Shown: positions 50,861 to 63,150 of the stretch, in pieces | Numbering within the stretch: position 1 is the stretch's first letter | How the letters are laid out: every line of letters begins with the position of its first letter | Origin: Zasmidium citrigriseum | Lineage: Eukaryota > Ascomycota > Dothideomycetes > Mycosphaerellales > Mycosphaerellaceae | Length of the DNA stretch: 64,000 bases | Assembly (NCBI GenBank): GCA_002786025.1 | Contig: NHNW01000038.1 | Span: forward strand, 124,001-188,000 | Direction of reading: 5' to 3' | The notes under the pieces: model-generated | Told to the model about the DNA's origin: nothing | Database searches by the model: none | Seen by the model: only the letters and a program-made list of their open reading frames with translations | Program-made: the position numbers and the translations under genes

Positions 50861-51305
50861 GGTCGGGGATTAGAGGATGTGTGTGTAAGAAAGGACTCTA
50901 ATGAGCAGCAGTTATCATACTTGGCCTTGGCCGCCGACACTCGATGCCTGAAGATGGAGGACCAGGCAGCTGTGGTGTTTGGAGGTTTGTTTGCGCGGCA
51001 GAGCTCAACAGCTACAAGGTCGCGATGATGTCACGTCTCAGAGTCGCGGAATGATCAATCACTCGCGGCGAATCTGCCTGAGGTGAAGGTAGAGGATTGA
51101 GAGTCGGTACTGGCAGGTCGATGAAGGTCGAAGGTGTCGCCGCAGGAAGATCGCCCCCACCGTCTCACATGCAGCTCGGGCAATTAAGCGGTGGCCCATG
51201 CGCAGCGCGAACGACACACGCTTGCTCTTTGGCGCGCGTCATCAGTCGCGGCTGCTTCTTTCACACAACACCGCCCTCATGACAATTTGATTAAACACCA
51301 CCAAA
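50861..51305. promoter_or_regulatory. Divergent CSN5/POL3 promoter
   Basis: 445 bases separate the two start codons. It includes TTTGGCGCGCG at 51228-51238, 68 bases before the POL3 ATG, which matches the E2F consensus TTTSSCGC. E2F- and MBF-type sites control S-phase genes in many eukaryotes, so a role in POL3 timing is plausible but unproven here. Confidence 0.4.
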
Positions 51306-54300
51306 ATGCCGGGCGTCATTGCACAGTCGCCGGCCAAGGTGCCGAGCAAGCGAGTCTTGCAGGACACCACCGCCTCCCGCCGCAACCAGCAAGCATCGCC
51401 GCAGAAGAAGAGGAAGGTGGAGGACTCGAAGCCGGCATTCAAGACTCCAGCAAAGCGAGGCCCCAATGGCAGTCTCTTGGGGTCTAGTCAGCCAAAGAGC
51501 CAGTTTGAAGAGGAGGTCTTGGAGAAGCTCACTCAGGATATCGATGCCCTGAAGGACAAGAACTCGGAGAAGGACCAGCAATGGGCACGACCCAGTCTGG
51601 ACGACTTCAACGAGAAGACGGATGACGTGTGCTTCCAGGCTATCGATGCTGAAGAAGGCACTTTGCATGGTGGCAAGGCTACTGTGAAGCTGTTTGGCGT
51701 CACTGAAGCTGGACATTCCGTCCTGCTCCATGTCACGGACTTCTTGCACTATCTTTATGTCGCGGCGCCCATATCATTCACGAAGAATGACTGTGAACCG
51801 TTCAAAATCTTCCTGGAGACAGCGATGGCCCAACATTCCGCAGCGATTCACTCAGTGCAGATGGTACTTCGGGAGAACCTCTACGGCTTCCAGGGCAATC
51901 AGAAGAGCCCATATTTGAAGATCACAGTCACAGATCCAAAGTACATCAATCGACTTCGGACCACAATCAAAGATGGCAATGCCAACTACAAGGGCATGTG
52001 GAAAGTTGCCGATGGCGGAATTTTGACTTTCGACAACATCCAGTACGTTCTCCGCTTCATGATCGACACCAAGCTGTCGGGCATGTCCTGGGCTTCGATC
52101 AACTCGGGGAAATACCATATGATACCGGAGCGAGACCGACAATCGACCTGTCAGATTGAAGCGTACTGCCACTATCGGGATCTCATCGCGCATCCCACCG
52201 ATGGAGAATGGCAGAAGATTGCGCCCCTGCGAGTCCTGAGCTTCGACATTGAATGTGCTGGTCGCAAAGGTGTCTTTCCGGAAGCGAACATCGATCCAGT
52301 CATTCAGATTGCCAACGTCGTGACGAGATACGGAGAGGAGAAGCCATTCGTGCGAAACGTGTTTTGCATGGACACGTGCAGTCTCATCGTGAACACTCAG
52401 ATCTTCGAATTCGACAAAGAAGAGAAGATGTTGATGGCATGGAGAGATTTCCTGGACGAAGTCGATCCTGATGTGATCATCGGATACAACATCTCCAACT
52501 TCGACTTTCCCTACCTATTGGATCGAGCGGCACACCTAAAAGTCGGCCGATTCCCGTTCTGGTCGCGACTGAAGAATGTCAAGTCTGTTGCCAAGGACAC
52601 GAACTTCTCCAGCAAGCAAATGGGCAACCGCGACACCAAGGCGACCAACATCAGTGGCAGACTGCAGCTTGATCTGCTTCAGCTCATCCAGAGAGACTAT
52701 CATCTCCGAAGTTATACTCTCAACTCTGTGTCAGCACATTTCTTGAATGAGCAGAAGGAAGACGTCCATCACACCATGATCACAGAACTGTACAACGGTA
52801 CGCCGGAGTCTCGACGTCGTTTGGCGGTGTACTGCTTGAAAGACGCCTATCTTCCGCAGAGACTGATGGACAAGCTCATGTGTCTGGTCAACTACACGGA
52901 AATGGCAAGAGTCACGGGCGTTCCGTTCAACTTCTTGCTTTCCAAAGGTCAGCAGATCAAGTTCATCAGTCAGCTGTTCCGAAAGGCTCTCGAACAACAA
53001 CTTGTTGTTCCCGATCTAAAGTCAGAGAGCTCCGACGAACAGTACGAAGGTGCAACGGTCATTGAGCCAACCAGAGGATACTACGACGTGCCTGTCGCGA
53101 CTCTGGATTTCGCATCTCTGTATCCCAGTATCATGCAGGCTCACAATCTCTGCTACACGACATTGTTGAACAGGAACGCAATTGAGAAACTTCAGCTGAA
53201 GAAGGACGAAGACTACATTGTAACGCCCAATGGAGACCTCTTCTGCACCACCAAAGTTCGAAAGGGGTTGCTCTCCCAGATTCTCGAGGAGCTGCTGGGA
53301 GCAAGAAAGAGGGCCAAGAAGGACCTCGCAGTTGAGACTGATCCATTCAAGAAGGCCGTCCTGAACGGTCGTCAATTGGCCTTGAAGATTAGTGCCAACT
53401 CCGTCTACGGTCTGACGGGTGCCACAGTGGGCAAGCTGCCTTGCTTGGCCATTGCATCCAGTACCACTTCCTACGGTCGTCAAATGATTGAGAAGACCAA
53501 AGAAGAAGTCGAGAATCGCTACACGGTCGCCAACGGATACAGCCATGATGCACAGGTCATCTACGGTGATACTGACTCCGTGATGGTGAAGTTCGGGCCA
53601 AACGATTTGGCAAAGGCCATGGAGCTGGGCCAGGAAGCCGCCGACTACGTCTCGAGCAAGTTCATCAAGCCGATCAAACTGGAGTTCGAAAAAGTGTACT
53701 ATCCATATCTTCTCATCAACAAGAAGCGCTACGCCGGGTTATACTGGACCAAGACCGAGAAGTGGGACAAGATGGACACCAAGGGTATCGAGACCGTGCG
53801 CCGTGACAACTGCCGCCTAGTACAGACTGTCATCGAGACAAGCTTGAAGATGCTGCTCATCGACCAAGATGTGCAGGGAGCTCAGGAGTAAGTCTTGCCA
53901 TCTCCTAATGTTGATGCCTAACTCTTGCCGAACTGCTGCTAAAATTGTCATAGCTATGTCAAGGAAACCATCTCAGAGCTGCTCCAGAATAGAATCGACA
54001 TGTCCAACCTCGTGATCACCAAGGCTTTAACCAAAGACGATTACGCGTCGAAGCAGGCACACACCGAACTGGCGGCGCGCATGAAGAAGAGGGATGCCGG
54101 ATCTGCGCCGGCTCTCGGTGACCGTGTCGCATACGTGATGGTGAAGGGTGCAGCCGGGTCCAAGGGGTACGAGAAGTCAGAAGATCCCATCTTCGTCCTG
54201 GAGAACAACCTTCCTATCGATACCAAGTACTACCTCGACAACCAGCTCGCAAAGCCACTGGGCCGTATCTTTGAACCTATTTTGGGCGAGAAGAAAGCTG

Positions 54301-54692
54301 GATCCCTGTTGACGGGCGAGCATACACGTGCCATTTCCGTGGCGGCTCCCACGATGGGTGGCTTGATGAAGTTTGCAAAGAAGACGGAGACGTGCCTGGG
54401 TTGCAAGAAGCCGCTGGTCTCGAAGGAAGAGACCGGCGGTGCGGTGGGAGAGGAGTGCAGACCCAGATTCGGCGAGCTGTACCAGCGATCTTTGAGCAAA
54501 GTATCGGAGCTGGAGGTGCGGTTTGCACGTCTCTGGACGCAGTGCCAGCGCTGCCAGGGCAGTATGCACAACGAGGTGATTTGCTCGAGCAGGGACTGCC
54601 CGATCTTCTACATGAGGATGAAGGCGAAGAAGGACGTCGAGGACGCAGAGAAAGAGATTGAGAGGTTTGATCGCGACGCCACACTGTGGTGA
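51306..54692 (+). CDS. POL3: DNA polymerase delta catalytic subunit
   Basis: Family B replicative polymerase for lagging-strand synthesis and repair. Exons are 51306-53887 and 53954-54692; the 66-nt intron (GTAAGT, CATAG) joins [15 protein letters not shown] and yields 1106 residues. The N-terminal tail carries basic Lys/Arg clusters ([10 protein letters not shown], a likely nuclear localisation signal). The proofreading exonuclease shows [12 protein letters not shown] near residue 312 and [14 protein letters not shown]. Polymerase motifs are [17 protein letters not shown] near 605, [13 protein letters not shown], and [11 protein letters not shown] near 753, which contains the catalytic aspartates. 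The C-terminus has the two cysteine clusters: CLGCKKPL...GEEC (CysA) and [19 protein letters not shown] (CysB, which carries an iron-sulphur cluster in yeast). Length and order match other fungal Pol3 proteins. Confidence 0.97.
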
Positions 54693-57213
54693 AGCAGCAG
54701 AGTCAGGAGACAGCATGTTGACATTTGACATGATCGAAGGGGATGCTTTCCATGCTTTCCCAAACGTGAGGCGCAACGATTTTTGTTTTGGTGGGATCCC
54801 GGCATGGCGGATACTTTGTGTTGAGAGAGTCGGGAGGCGACGGCGAGAGGCATCTGTACGACATGGTTTCTTAGGGCTGTACGGATCACCTCATCGATAT
54901 GACAGACAGTGCGAAGTATAAGGGCTATTTCCCAGTCATGTACAAGAGTACAATATGCAACGGCTTTTGAGTTTTATACAGAGGACCCCGGTCAGGGCGA
55001 GTCGTGCGCGAGCGTGTGGCGGCTTTTGAGGCTGTCTTGGGTGCAGTGGATTGAAACATCCATGTCTCACATCAACGACGATTATTGATGATGTGCAAAA
55101 CACACGTGTGTTTGATCCACCACGATGATGCAAAGCGTCGTCAGTTAGCAAGTCGTCGAACTGTTGCATCTGGTAACGGCCCTTATAGGGAGTGAAAGAT
55201 GAAGCTGTTTGAAAATAGCAGCCAACGTCGAGGATGTCGTGCAGCTCACCCCTGCCCTGCAAGCTCCCTATAGTTCACGTGACGGTCGTGTGTTCGCGCG
55301 GTGCGGCGCAGCGAGGCTTACACAAAGTTCAGGCGAAAGACGGCTGTACCTGGCGCTAAGGATGCGCGACAAGAGACGCACAGAGCACAGCTTGTCGATC
55401 CGGGAGTGGTGAAGCTGGCCTATGGCACGCGAAAGATGCGCAACACGGCGTTGAACGGCACATCGCTGGATAAGCGGGCGCTTGTTTGTACACCGCTCGG
55501 CGAGACTCTGTTCTCTCTGACGCGTTTTCTCGCTTGTGAGGCTGATGATGTGGTGGTGGAGGGTGCAGACGCGCTAGCGAGAGGAAAGGGAGGGAGCTGT
55601 TGCTTCACGCGTCTTGCTCGCTCTTGGTCCCTGGGTTTGCTCCTTTGGTCTGGTCTGCAGAAGGGAGAGGGAAAGCCGTTGGAGCATCCAGAGGGACGCT
55701 TGTCTCACGAAAAGGCAGCGGCGGACACGGCGTGCTGCGGTGGTCGAACGGAGGACGGACTTCAGCAACGAGGGGCCTGATGCTGGGGGCGCGGGTCCTG
55801 GTGCCCTGGGCGCTATCCTTACGATCGGGTGATGTAGCGCGTGTTGCTAGACGGGCAAAAAAGTAGTCGGGACAGACGGGCCATGGTGCACGGCAGCGTT
55901 GCGTTGTTGCACGGTCAGGACCCAGTTAGCCTTTAACGAATAGGAGGAACCCTGAGCGGGCGTTGGGTTGCCCGTTTGGGGCTCTGACGCTGTTGGTCGA
56001 TGTTGGCGACAGCCAGACCGCTGCTGGCGCTGGAGCGTCTGTCTGGACACGCTCTGGCTTTTTACAATCGATGGCCAGGCGCTGCGCAGCCGCGGACGGA
56101 GGGCAGGCCGGCGGCGGCGGCGAGCATTGAGCAGGCTGTGTTGCCGCGGACATGCTGCTCACGACTCTCCTGGCAGTGGTTGCTGCGCTCATCCGCCGCT
56201 CTCCGTGCGGGCAGGATGGCGGGCGTATGCTCGTTTCAGGAGAGAGGCAGCGTCGCTGGCCCCGGCTTGTCAGCAGGACGGGATTGTCGTTAGCAGCGCA
56301 CGCAGCGGTGGTAGGCGAGGCCATGGGCCAGGATGCAGCGGGCATACAGGCCAATCGGAGGCAGGCACGGCCACGAAGGGACAGGGAGCGCCTGGTCGCG
56401 CGCGGTGGGTGAATGTTGTGCGGGAGGCGCACGAGCCAGGTGGGCGTCCCGATTCAGCGTGCTAGCGGGCGCGCTATGTCAAGGGGGTGCGCTTGAGGGT
56501 AGGCAAGAGCGCGAGGGCCACCGCGCAGCAGGAGCGTCTGAGTAGCCTCTCCTCTCCTCGCTCTGAGTCCGTCGTCTCGTCACCGTCGTCCAGTCCAGCA
56601 GCAGTGCGCAGCGCCGGCGAGCCTGCCTGAGATTGAGATTGCTTCACCCGTCCTCGCTCCCCACTACTCCTACTATCTCATCACTACTCCGACACCACCA
56701 CCACCTACTACCTATCTTCATCTAATTCCTCGCCGCCCCGCCCTCTACAGCGACTGACCGCCAGCGCCGCGGCAGCCCTCCCCCAGCGGCCAGCATCATC
56801 ACTCCTTCTGATGCTGCGTCTCGCGCCTCTCCTTTGATCCAGCTTCTTTCACGAACAGCCTATCCGGCCGCCGTTCACTCTTTCCGGCGCCGAGTCGCTC
56901 TTTGGGCACCCCCCGACTTTCTTTATTCGCCTTCTCGCGCGCAGCAGCCGTCCGGATAATTCGCCTCACCAGCGACATCACGCCGACCACCGCCCGCATC
57001 GAGCCAGTGGCCTTCGATTCTCCGTCCGCCTGGCCGTCGGAGCCTGTGTATATCACAGCTTGTACCATCTCTTACCAATTCAGGCCTCCCCCGGTTCGCC
57101 AACTACCCGGCGAGGTCCTTCACGTCTCGGTTCACGACACCGACCAGGCTGCGCCACGACTCAACGAACGATTTCCTACTGTATCATCAACCGGCCGGCT
57201 CTGGACCGCCAAT
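54693..57213. other. Long intergenic region upstream of homeobox gene
   Basis: 2.5 kb without a supportable coding region. The first few hundred bases are the POL3 3' flank. From about 56540 to 57213 the plus strand is strongly pyrimidine-rich with CT and ACC tracts, as in leaders of long-5'-UTR fungal regulators. Before that, 55270-56500 is GC-rich and open in several overlapping frames on both strands without family features. Confidence 0.5.
56811..56837 (+). promoter_or_regulatory. Short upstream open reading frame of homeobox gene
   Basis: ATG CTG to TGA encodes eight residues (MLRLAPLL). After its stop no further ATG occurs for 376 bases until the homeobox start at 57214. This is unusually long for random sequence of this size and suggests a genuine translated leader. 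That the leader is transcribed is inferred. Confidence 0.4.
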
Positions 57214-59391
57214 ATGGCCGACGTTATGCAACCCCCTCAGCAGCCCCAATCAACGGGGCAGGTGGACTCCAAGCCCAAGATGGCTCCACCGCAACCCTCT
57301 GCAACGCCCTCCAACGCCAGCTCGAACAATGCCCGCCGGCCGCCGCGAAAGAGCACTCTGACGCAGCAGCAGAAGAACCAGAAGCGACAGAGGGCCACCC
57401 AAGATCAGCTCATGACTCTTGAGGTTGAGTTCAACAAGAACCCCACGCCAACCGCGCTCGTGAGAGAGCGGATAGCGCAAGAGATCAATATGACTGAGCG
57501 ATCCGTACAAATCTGGTTCCAGAATAGGTATAGAAGTTTGGAAAATGGAAATGTACCAGTGGTATGCTAACGTTTTAACAGGCGTGCGAAGATAAAGAAC
57601 ATCGCCAAGCGAAGTATCGAGAGTGGTGAAGACTGTGACAGCATTCCAGAATCGATGAGGCAGTATTTGGCAATGCAGGCATATGGCCCTGGAAAGGGTC
57701 TTCCTGCAACCATGCTGGGTCGCGCTGGCCCTGGATTCGGTCCTTATGGAGGCGGTACTCTCTGTCTGAACACCGACACATCTTCTGGAAAAGTCGTCAT
57801 CCAACATTTTCACTGCCGCTCGCTCTCCATCGGCACTTGGCGCAGAGTGGGCCAAAGCACCATGGATCTGGTCATCTTCTACTCTCCCGACAAGGCTTGT
57901 GTGACCTACTACATCAACAACGACTCGGCTGGCTACAAGATCGAGTATCCTTTCGCATGGATTAAGAACATCACATTGGAGCAGGGCGACGTCCTTGCCC
58001 CTGCCGAGGGCGCCTCGCAACGCTCTGGAGGACTCCTGATTGAGTTGACCAGACCACCGAAGTTCTACATGGACAGCTCTGGAAGCGGCGGTTTCTACGA
58101 GTGCGGCGATTTCACCGAGGACCAGCAAGCCAGCCAAGTCTTTGTCCACCAACTTGGAGGACCCTCCAAAGTTCTGAGTGGACAGCTTGCGAAGCTTGTG
58201 TCTCTCGAGGCATACCAGAACCGACACAATGTGTTCGACCCCAGCCAGTTCGCCGTCTCCGCACCCGTCTCTCCTATTGGACATCGTCCAGCGAGTCAGC
58301 CCAATCACATGATGCACCCGCACAACGGAATGAGCTTGTATCCTCCTCAGGACGCAACGGCTGGAATGATGGGACCTCCTGGACCACGTGGACACAAGCG
58401 CCAACGCAGTCGATCTGTACCTGTTGCTGTTGACTTCAACATGCTCAGAAACGGCCCAATGCCATCATTCTTGATCCAACACGAGGGACAGCCGCCACAG
58501 CAGCCAATGCAGGATCCAAACATTTTCGCCCCCATGCCACAGCACCAGCACGCCAACGGTCTGGCCCAGGGTCCAATGGGCCCTCACTTGAGCATCGACA
58601 CGTCGTCTGGCTTCAACATGGGCCTGCAATTCAATGGCTCCTTGTCCGCAACCACCGCCAACTCGCCAAGCGAATACGGCACTCCTGGCTTCTTCACTTC
58701 TGGTCCATCCGGCGAAGGCATGCAACAAGCACAGTTCAACTTCAGCAACAATGGCTTCCTTGCTGTTGATCCAGCTTCCATGATTGGCACGAGCAACACA
58801 CCGCTGTCCATTGCCAGCCATGGCGACCCTGTCATTGCCGACCACTCGCCGCCACTCAATGGCGTTGGCCGCAGCCAGAGTGCTGACATCTTCGGTACTC
58901 CTGGCGAAAGCTCGCAGATCAGCGATGAGGGTATCTACTTGTCTGAGTCTTTCAACAAGCAGATCGCCCTGCCGTTCCGAAGCCCCATCTCTGAAGATGC
59001 CTTTCACTCGCCAATGCCTGATGGCATGTTCAACTTCCAGTCGCCACCGGCTAGCGGACCAGATGGAAACATGAACATGCAAGGAGCACCGCAGATGAAC
59101 TTTCAAAGCCCATCGCAGGACGGAACGAACTACAACTCGCCCTCTCACCAAGCTCAGACTCACCAGGACAGTGGCGTGGCTTTCTCGACTCCATCGCAAG
59201 ATCAAGCTGCCATGTTCAACAGCCCGGACAATGGTATGCTCTACCAGGATTCGAAGATGTACTCCAGCCCAGGTCAGATGCACAACCTTCCGGACGACCA
59301 GCTCTTCCACCCAAGCCCGGCGAATCAGTTCGACATGCAGGGCCAACAGATGTTCTTTGTCGACCCGAACACCCTTGGACACCAGCAGTAG
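57214..59391 (+). CDS. Homeobox transcription factor (Pho2-like homeodomain)
   Basis: Predicted DNA-binding regulator of 707 residues. Exons are 57214-57527 and 57582-59391; the 54-nt intron (GTATAG donor, TGCTAACG branch, ACAG acceptor) splits the homeodomain inside the recognition helix and rejoins it as [12 protein letters not shown]. The homeodomain spans about residues 45-110, with [20 protein letters not shown] and [14 protein letters not shown], closest in feel to yeast Pho2. A conserved domain of unknown type follows at about 165-310 ([38 protein letters not shown]). The C-terminal 370 residues are Gln/Pro/Ser/Asn-rich with SPxx repeats, as in activation regions. Fungal homologues are reported to influence conidiation and growth, but no specific role can be read here. 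The start ATG is the first in this frame after an ATG-poor leader. Confidence 0.92.
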
Positions 59392-61038
59392 ACTTGTCAC
59401 TGCCCGAAACGCTCCGATTACTACCACTTATCGACGACTTGAACGGCGCCTAACGAAAGGCCAACACTGGCCACTAGTCTTTTGCGCATCGGCGTTCGAA
59501 CACCTACCCTTCGTAATATACCCAATACTTTTCGTGTGGATGGCTTATTTGTTGTATGTTTGGAGTTGATCTGTTTTACTGGCGGGGATCGGATTATGAA
59601 TCTCGTAATCTTAGTGTTTTCGCGGCGTTATACAATTCGCCGCAGTGCGAGCGTTTGGGCAAGGGGAGCTGGAGCACTCGGAAAGGTCATCATCATTTGT
59701 TTGAATCTGATCTGACGACGAATCAGAAAGATGGAGGAACTAAAACTCATCTCGAGCGGGAACCTTTGGGACTTGGATATAAGGACGGATGGAGACGGCC
59801 CCTTTTAAGAGGATACCCCCAAAGGCGCGAAGCGTGTTGCGTGTGTGGTTGCGAGGAATCAAAAACATCATCTGGGAAATATTCATAATCAAGCGGCCGC
59901 GAAACTGGCCGTGGGAGTGTATGGGGTGGGACTCAATTGCTGGTGTTTCCGTTACCTGGCTTTGAGAATGTAGTCTTTTCGAAAGAGAGCTACAGCACGC
60001 GATATATGCCTCTCGATATCGATCGCTTTGGATTTACTTGAAGAATAGCTCCGTTCCGGCAACGGAGTCGAGACATGCAGATTGGCGCCGATATGAGCTC
60101 TCGCCGTATGGAAAAAGACTGCAACTCTTTGCTCTGTCAAAAGTCAACCCCTTTTCTTTCTGTCTCGTGTCATCTTTGACCTTCACTCACCGACTTCGCC
60201 GCGATCGTCACCTCTACCTTGGTACAGGCGAATCACGAACCATCTGAGATAAGACTTGGTGGAATACCACGAACCCATATCCAACCTCACCAACAAGCAC
60301 TCGCTCATCGAGAACAGAGTTGATCGCCCACGGAAGCCCGGAGGCTTATCAGCGCCGCTCTCGCGCTACGGCACACATCCTGGCACCGCATCACTTCTGC
60401 AGCTGCCGCAAGCTGACTTCACGCTTGACGAAAAGGTGGCACGCGACACCGAGAACAGCGATGGCGGGGTATTGTACTGTCCATTTGATGGCCATGGGTA
60501 TGTGTTGAACAACGCGATACTGAAGAACACGATTCGGAAACCGCAAGAAGGGGGCATTTGCCAACCTCTTCTTCCTCCTCGGACATAACCCGATCCTCCA
60601 AGCCCAAAAGCAACAGTGGAGCTCTTCCTGCTATACCACTTAATCATCGTCACATCATCAAGCTTTCCACTGGTTTGCGGCACGCCGCGGAAGGACGTCT
60701 CTCGACAGCCAGACCTCACCTTCTGACTGGTCCGACTTCTGCATCTGCTCGCGTCTTCACCTTCTCTCATTCGGACTTTTCGGCCGGCCGCTGTGCTAAT
60801 GTCTGACCGATGCGGTTGGTGGTTGGTAAGTAGGGCGCTGGTGTCGCGTGCTCATCCATCGAGTGCCGGGTTCCTTGATGTGAGGTGAGCGAGGTTCGTT
60901 TCTTACTCTTTGCTATCTGATCTCTTTCTGCCTTGGAGATAAACACTTTGGTTGTGGTTCTTGAGCGGTTATTCTTGGACATTGGATACAACAGAGCATA
61001 CATCATCTCTGGACGAGGCGATCATCCAACGAACGAGT
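59392..61038. other. Intergenic, homeobox 3' flank and PAP2 promoter
   Basis: 1.65 kb with no supportable gene. Open frames at 60256-60588 and 60366-60770 overlap on opposite strands without family features. The stretch 60950-61030 is open in the frame of the next gene, so an upstream exon of that gene cannot be excluded. Confidence 0.5.
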
Positions 61039-62388
61039 ATGGGCGTCGGCGCATTCCTCGAGCCCTTGGTGGTGATATCTCTCCTCGTCGGCGGCACGCT
61101 CATCAATCGTGGCAAGAAGGAGGAGTTGAACAGTCCCATCTGGGCAAGCCACAAACGGAACGACAACAGCAGAGAATCCGGTCCTCCTAGTCCGACCAGC
61201 GAGGATGGACTGCTGAGTCCACGAAGTCGCGTATCAACATCAAACTTCCTGGGACAAGCAGAAGAGCCAGGATGGAGGAGACGAAGAGTAGGATTGATGG
61301 GCTGGCAGGCAGATGTCAGGTCTCCGAATACAGCGCAGTTCTCGAATCGACTGCTCAGTCGACTGTTGAAGAACTTTCCCTTCCTAGTCGAAGTCTGGTA
61401 CTGGGCTCTGATCTACTGGGTCTACCAACTCGGACGAGCCTTCACAGCAGTCACCCTCGTCCAAGGAACAGTCCACACAGCACGAAAACATGCCCTGCAG
61501 CTCATCCACCTAGAGAAACAACTATCCATCTTCTGGGAACCCAAGATTCAGCAATACTTCCTCCAATACCCAACCACAATGCACTGGATCAACAGGATCT
61601 ACTCCTTCATCCACATCCCCGGCACGGTCTTGTTCTTGATCTGGCTATACTACCTCACCATCACAGCCAACAAGTCTCCGCAACGCCATGAGATTGAGAG
61701 AAGCCCGGCTGGGGCGGCTTTGTATCAGGCTCGAAGGAGGACGATGGCGATGTGTAATTTGATCGCTTTTGTTGTCTTTACGTTGTGGCCTTGCATGCCT
61801 CCGCGGTTGCTGAGCGATCCGAATTATGATGGACCTGATGCGGTGGAAGCTAAGTCGTATAAGTTTGTGGATACGGTGCATGGGGCTGAGGGGGAGAGTA
61901 GTGTCTGGACGCAGAATAAGGTATGTTCATGGATTCGACGCCGGATTTCTAGGCTTGACTGACGGTCTTTGCAGTTCTGCAACCAGTACGCTGCGATGCC
62001 GAGTCTTCACTTCGGCTACAGTCTTCTCATTGGCCTCACAATCGCCTCGATCCCTCTCGCTTCTACCCAGGAACAAAGTCGCAGCTTCAGAGTAGGACGC
62101 TTTAGGTCCTTGAGCGCACGGAGATTGATGTGCATTGTTCTCGGATTTGGATACCCAGCCACGATCTTGCTAGCCATCATCGCCACGGCGAACCATTTCA
62201 TCCTGGATGCTGTAGCTGGCGCGATCGTTTGCGGTGTTGCTTGGAATGCGGAGAGGTTCTTGTTGAACTTGCTTCCGTTGGAGGATTGGTTCTTGTGGTG
62301 TTTGCGAATGCACAAGCCTGAAGTCGGTGTTGAGGTTGTCGCTGAGTGGGATGAGAAGTCTGGCAGGATGGATAGTCTCCCTAGGTGA
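61039..62388 (+). CDS. PAP2-type (Aur1/Ipt1-like) integral membrane protein
   Basis: Multi-span membrane protein of 431 residues with a PAP2-like phosphotransferase/phosphatase core. Exons are 61039-61920 and 61975-62388; the 54-nt intron (GTATGT, TTTGCAG) is phase 0 and joins QNK to FCNQYAAMPSLHFGYS. Membrane segments include an N-terminal one (LEPLVVISLLVGGTL), VWYWALIYWVYQLG, IPGTVLFLIWLYYLTI, CNLIAFVVFTLWPC, LLIGLTIASIPLA and CIVLGFGYPATILLAIIA. Catalytic candidates are the histidine in MPSLHFGYS near residue 302 and the His/Asp pair in ANHFILDAVAG near 367. These match the C-terminal motifs of the inositol-phosphotransferase-like PAP2_3 group. The substrate is unknown; sphingolipid or other phospholipid head-group chemistry is an inference. 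A polar, Ser/Pro-rich loop fills residues 30-90. Confidence 0.88.
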
Positions 62389-62484
62389 CCTGTCCTTCGA
62401 TAGAGACCTTCATAATACCAGTGTAGTACCAGCGTCTTGAGAGATCGATCCATTCGTGGCGACCTCTTAAACTCATCCCTATCC

Positions 62485-63150
62485 CTAACGATTCCCATTC
62501 GTCCACGCATCCCATCCCTTATCCCCACCCACATACCTCTCCTCATACTTCGGAATCTCCATGCCCACCGGACTCATCATACACCTCGCCAACCACTCCG
62601 CATACTTCCCATCCCCGACACTTCCCCAAACAACAACCTTTCCCACACCCCTCACCTCCTCAAACAACTTCAGCACAGAGAAATCGCAACTCCCGTACAT
62701 CGCCTGAAAGACCTCCAGCTCTAATTCATCTACTCCCGTGAAAGCTTCTGTAGCTTGGTTCGCTGAGAAGCGAGGGTCCGTATCGAGACGCACGTGGATA
62801 TAGAACTTGCGGATGTACGGTAGGAGTCGTGGGTGTGTGACTGGTGGGAGGGTAGCGCGGTTGGGTCGCGTGGAGAGGAGGAACGAGGGGAGGGATGTCA
62901 AGAGGGAATGGTGCGCCAGAAAGGTGTTCTCGCCGTAGAGGATGGGAAGCGTTTCCGTGTGAACTTGCTTGCAGGTGCGGAGTACGTTGGCGCAGAAGCG
63001 CGAGCTCTCCTCATTGTTCTGAATGAGGACCTCTTCCCAAATCGAGTTGCGTAGTTCGGCGGGGAGGGAGAGGAGACGAGAGTCTGGTTGGAGGGACATG
63101 GTGGAGAGCTCGATAGGATCTTGGTGTTGTTTGCGGAGGAGGAGCAGCAT
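62485..63150 (-). CDS. 2EXR/F-box-like fungal protein
   Basis: Single-exon gene for 221 residues. The N-terminal pattern LLSLPAELRNSIWEEVLIQ followed by LRTCKQVHTETLPILYGENTF is the short 2EXR/F-box-like domain very common in Pezizomycotina, whose function is unknown. The rest (LPYIRKFYIHVRL, TGVDELELEVFQAMYG, KLFEEVRGVGKVVVWG) fits the same family. An alternative start at 63099 (MSLQPDSRL) would trim a Leu/Gln-rich leader and is equally likely. It is convergent with the PAP2 gene, leaving 96 bases between stops. Confidence 0.8.
   Translation of the reverse strand: MLLLLRKQHQDPIELSTMSLQPDSRLLSLPAELRNSIWEEVLIQNNEESSRFCANVLRTCKQVHTETLPILYGENTFLAHHSLLTSLPSFLLSTRPNRATLPPVTHPRLLPYIRKFYIHVRLDTDPRFSANQATEAFTGVDELELEVFQAMYGSCDFSVLKLFEEVRGVGKVVVWGSVGDGKYAEWLARCMMSPVGMEIPKYEERYVGGDKGWDAWTNGNR

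Noticed and set aside
57250..58404. 384-codon minus-strand open frame
   Set aside because: It is entirely antisense to the homeobox gene, whose domain structure is clear; the open frame reflects codon bias of the real gene.
58465..59427. 320-codon minus-strand open frame
   Set aside because: Antisense shadow of the Gln/Pro/Ser-rich 3' part of the homeobox gene.
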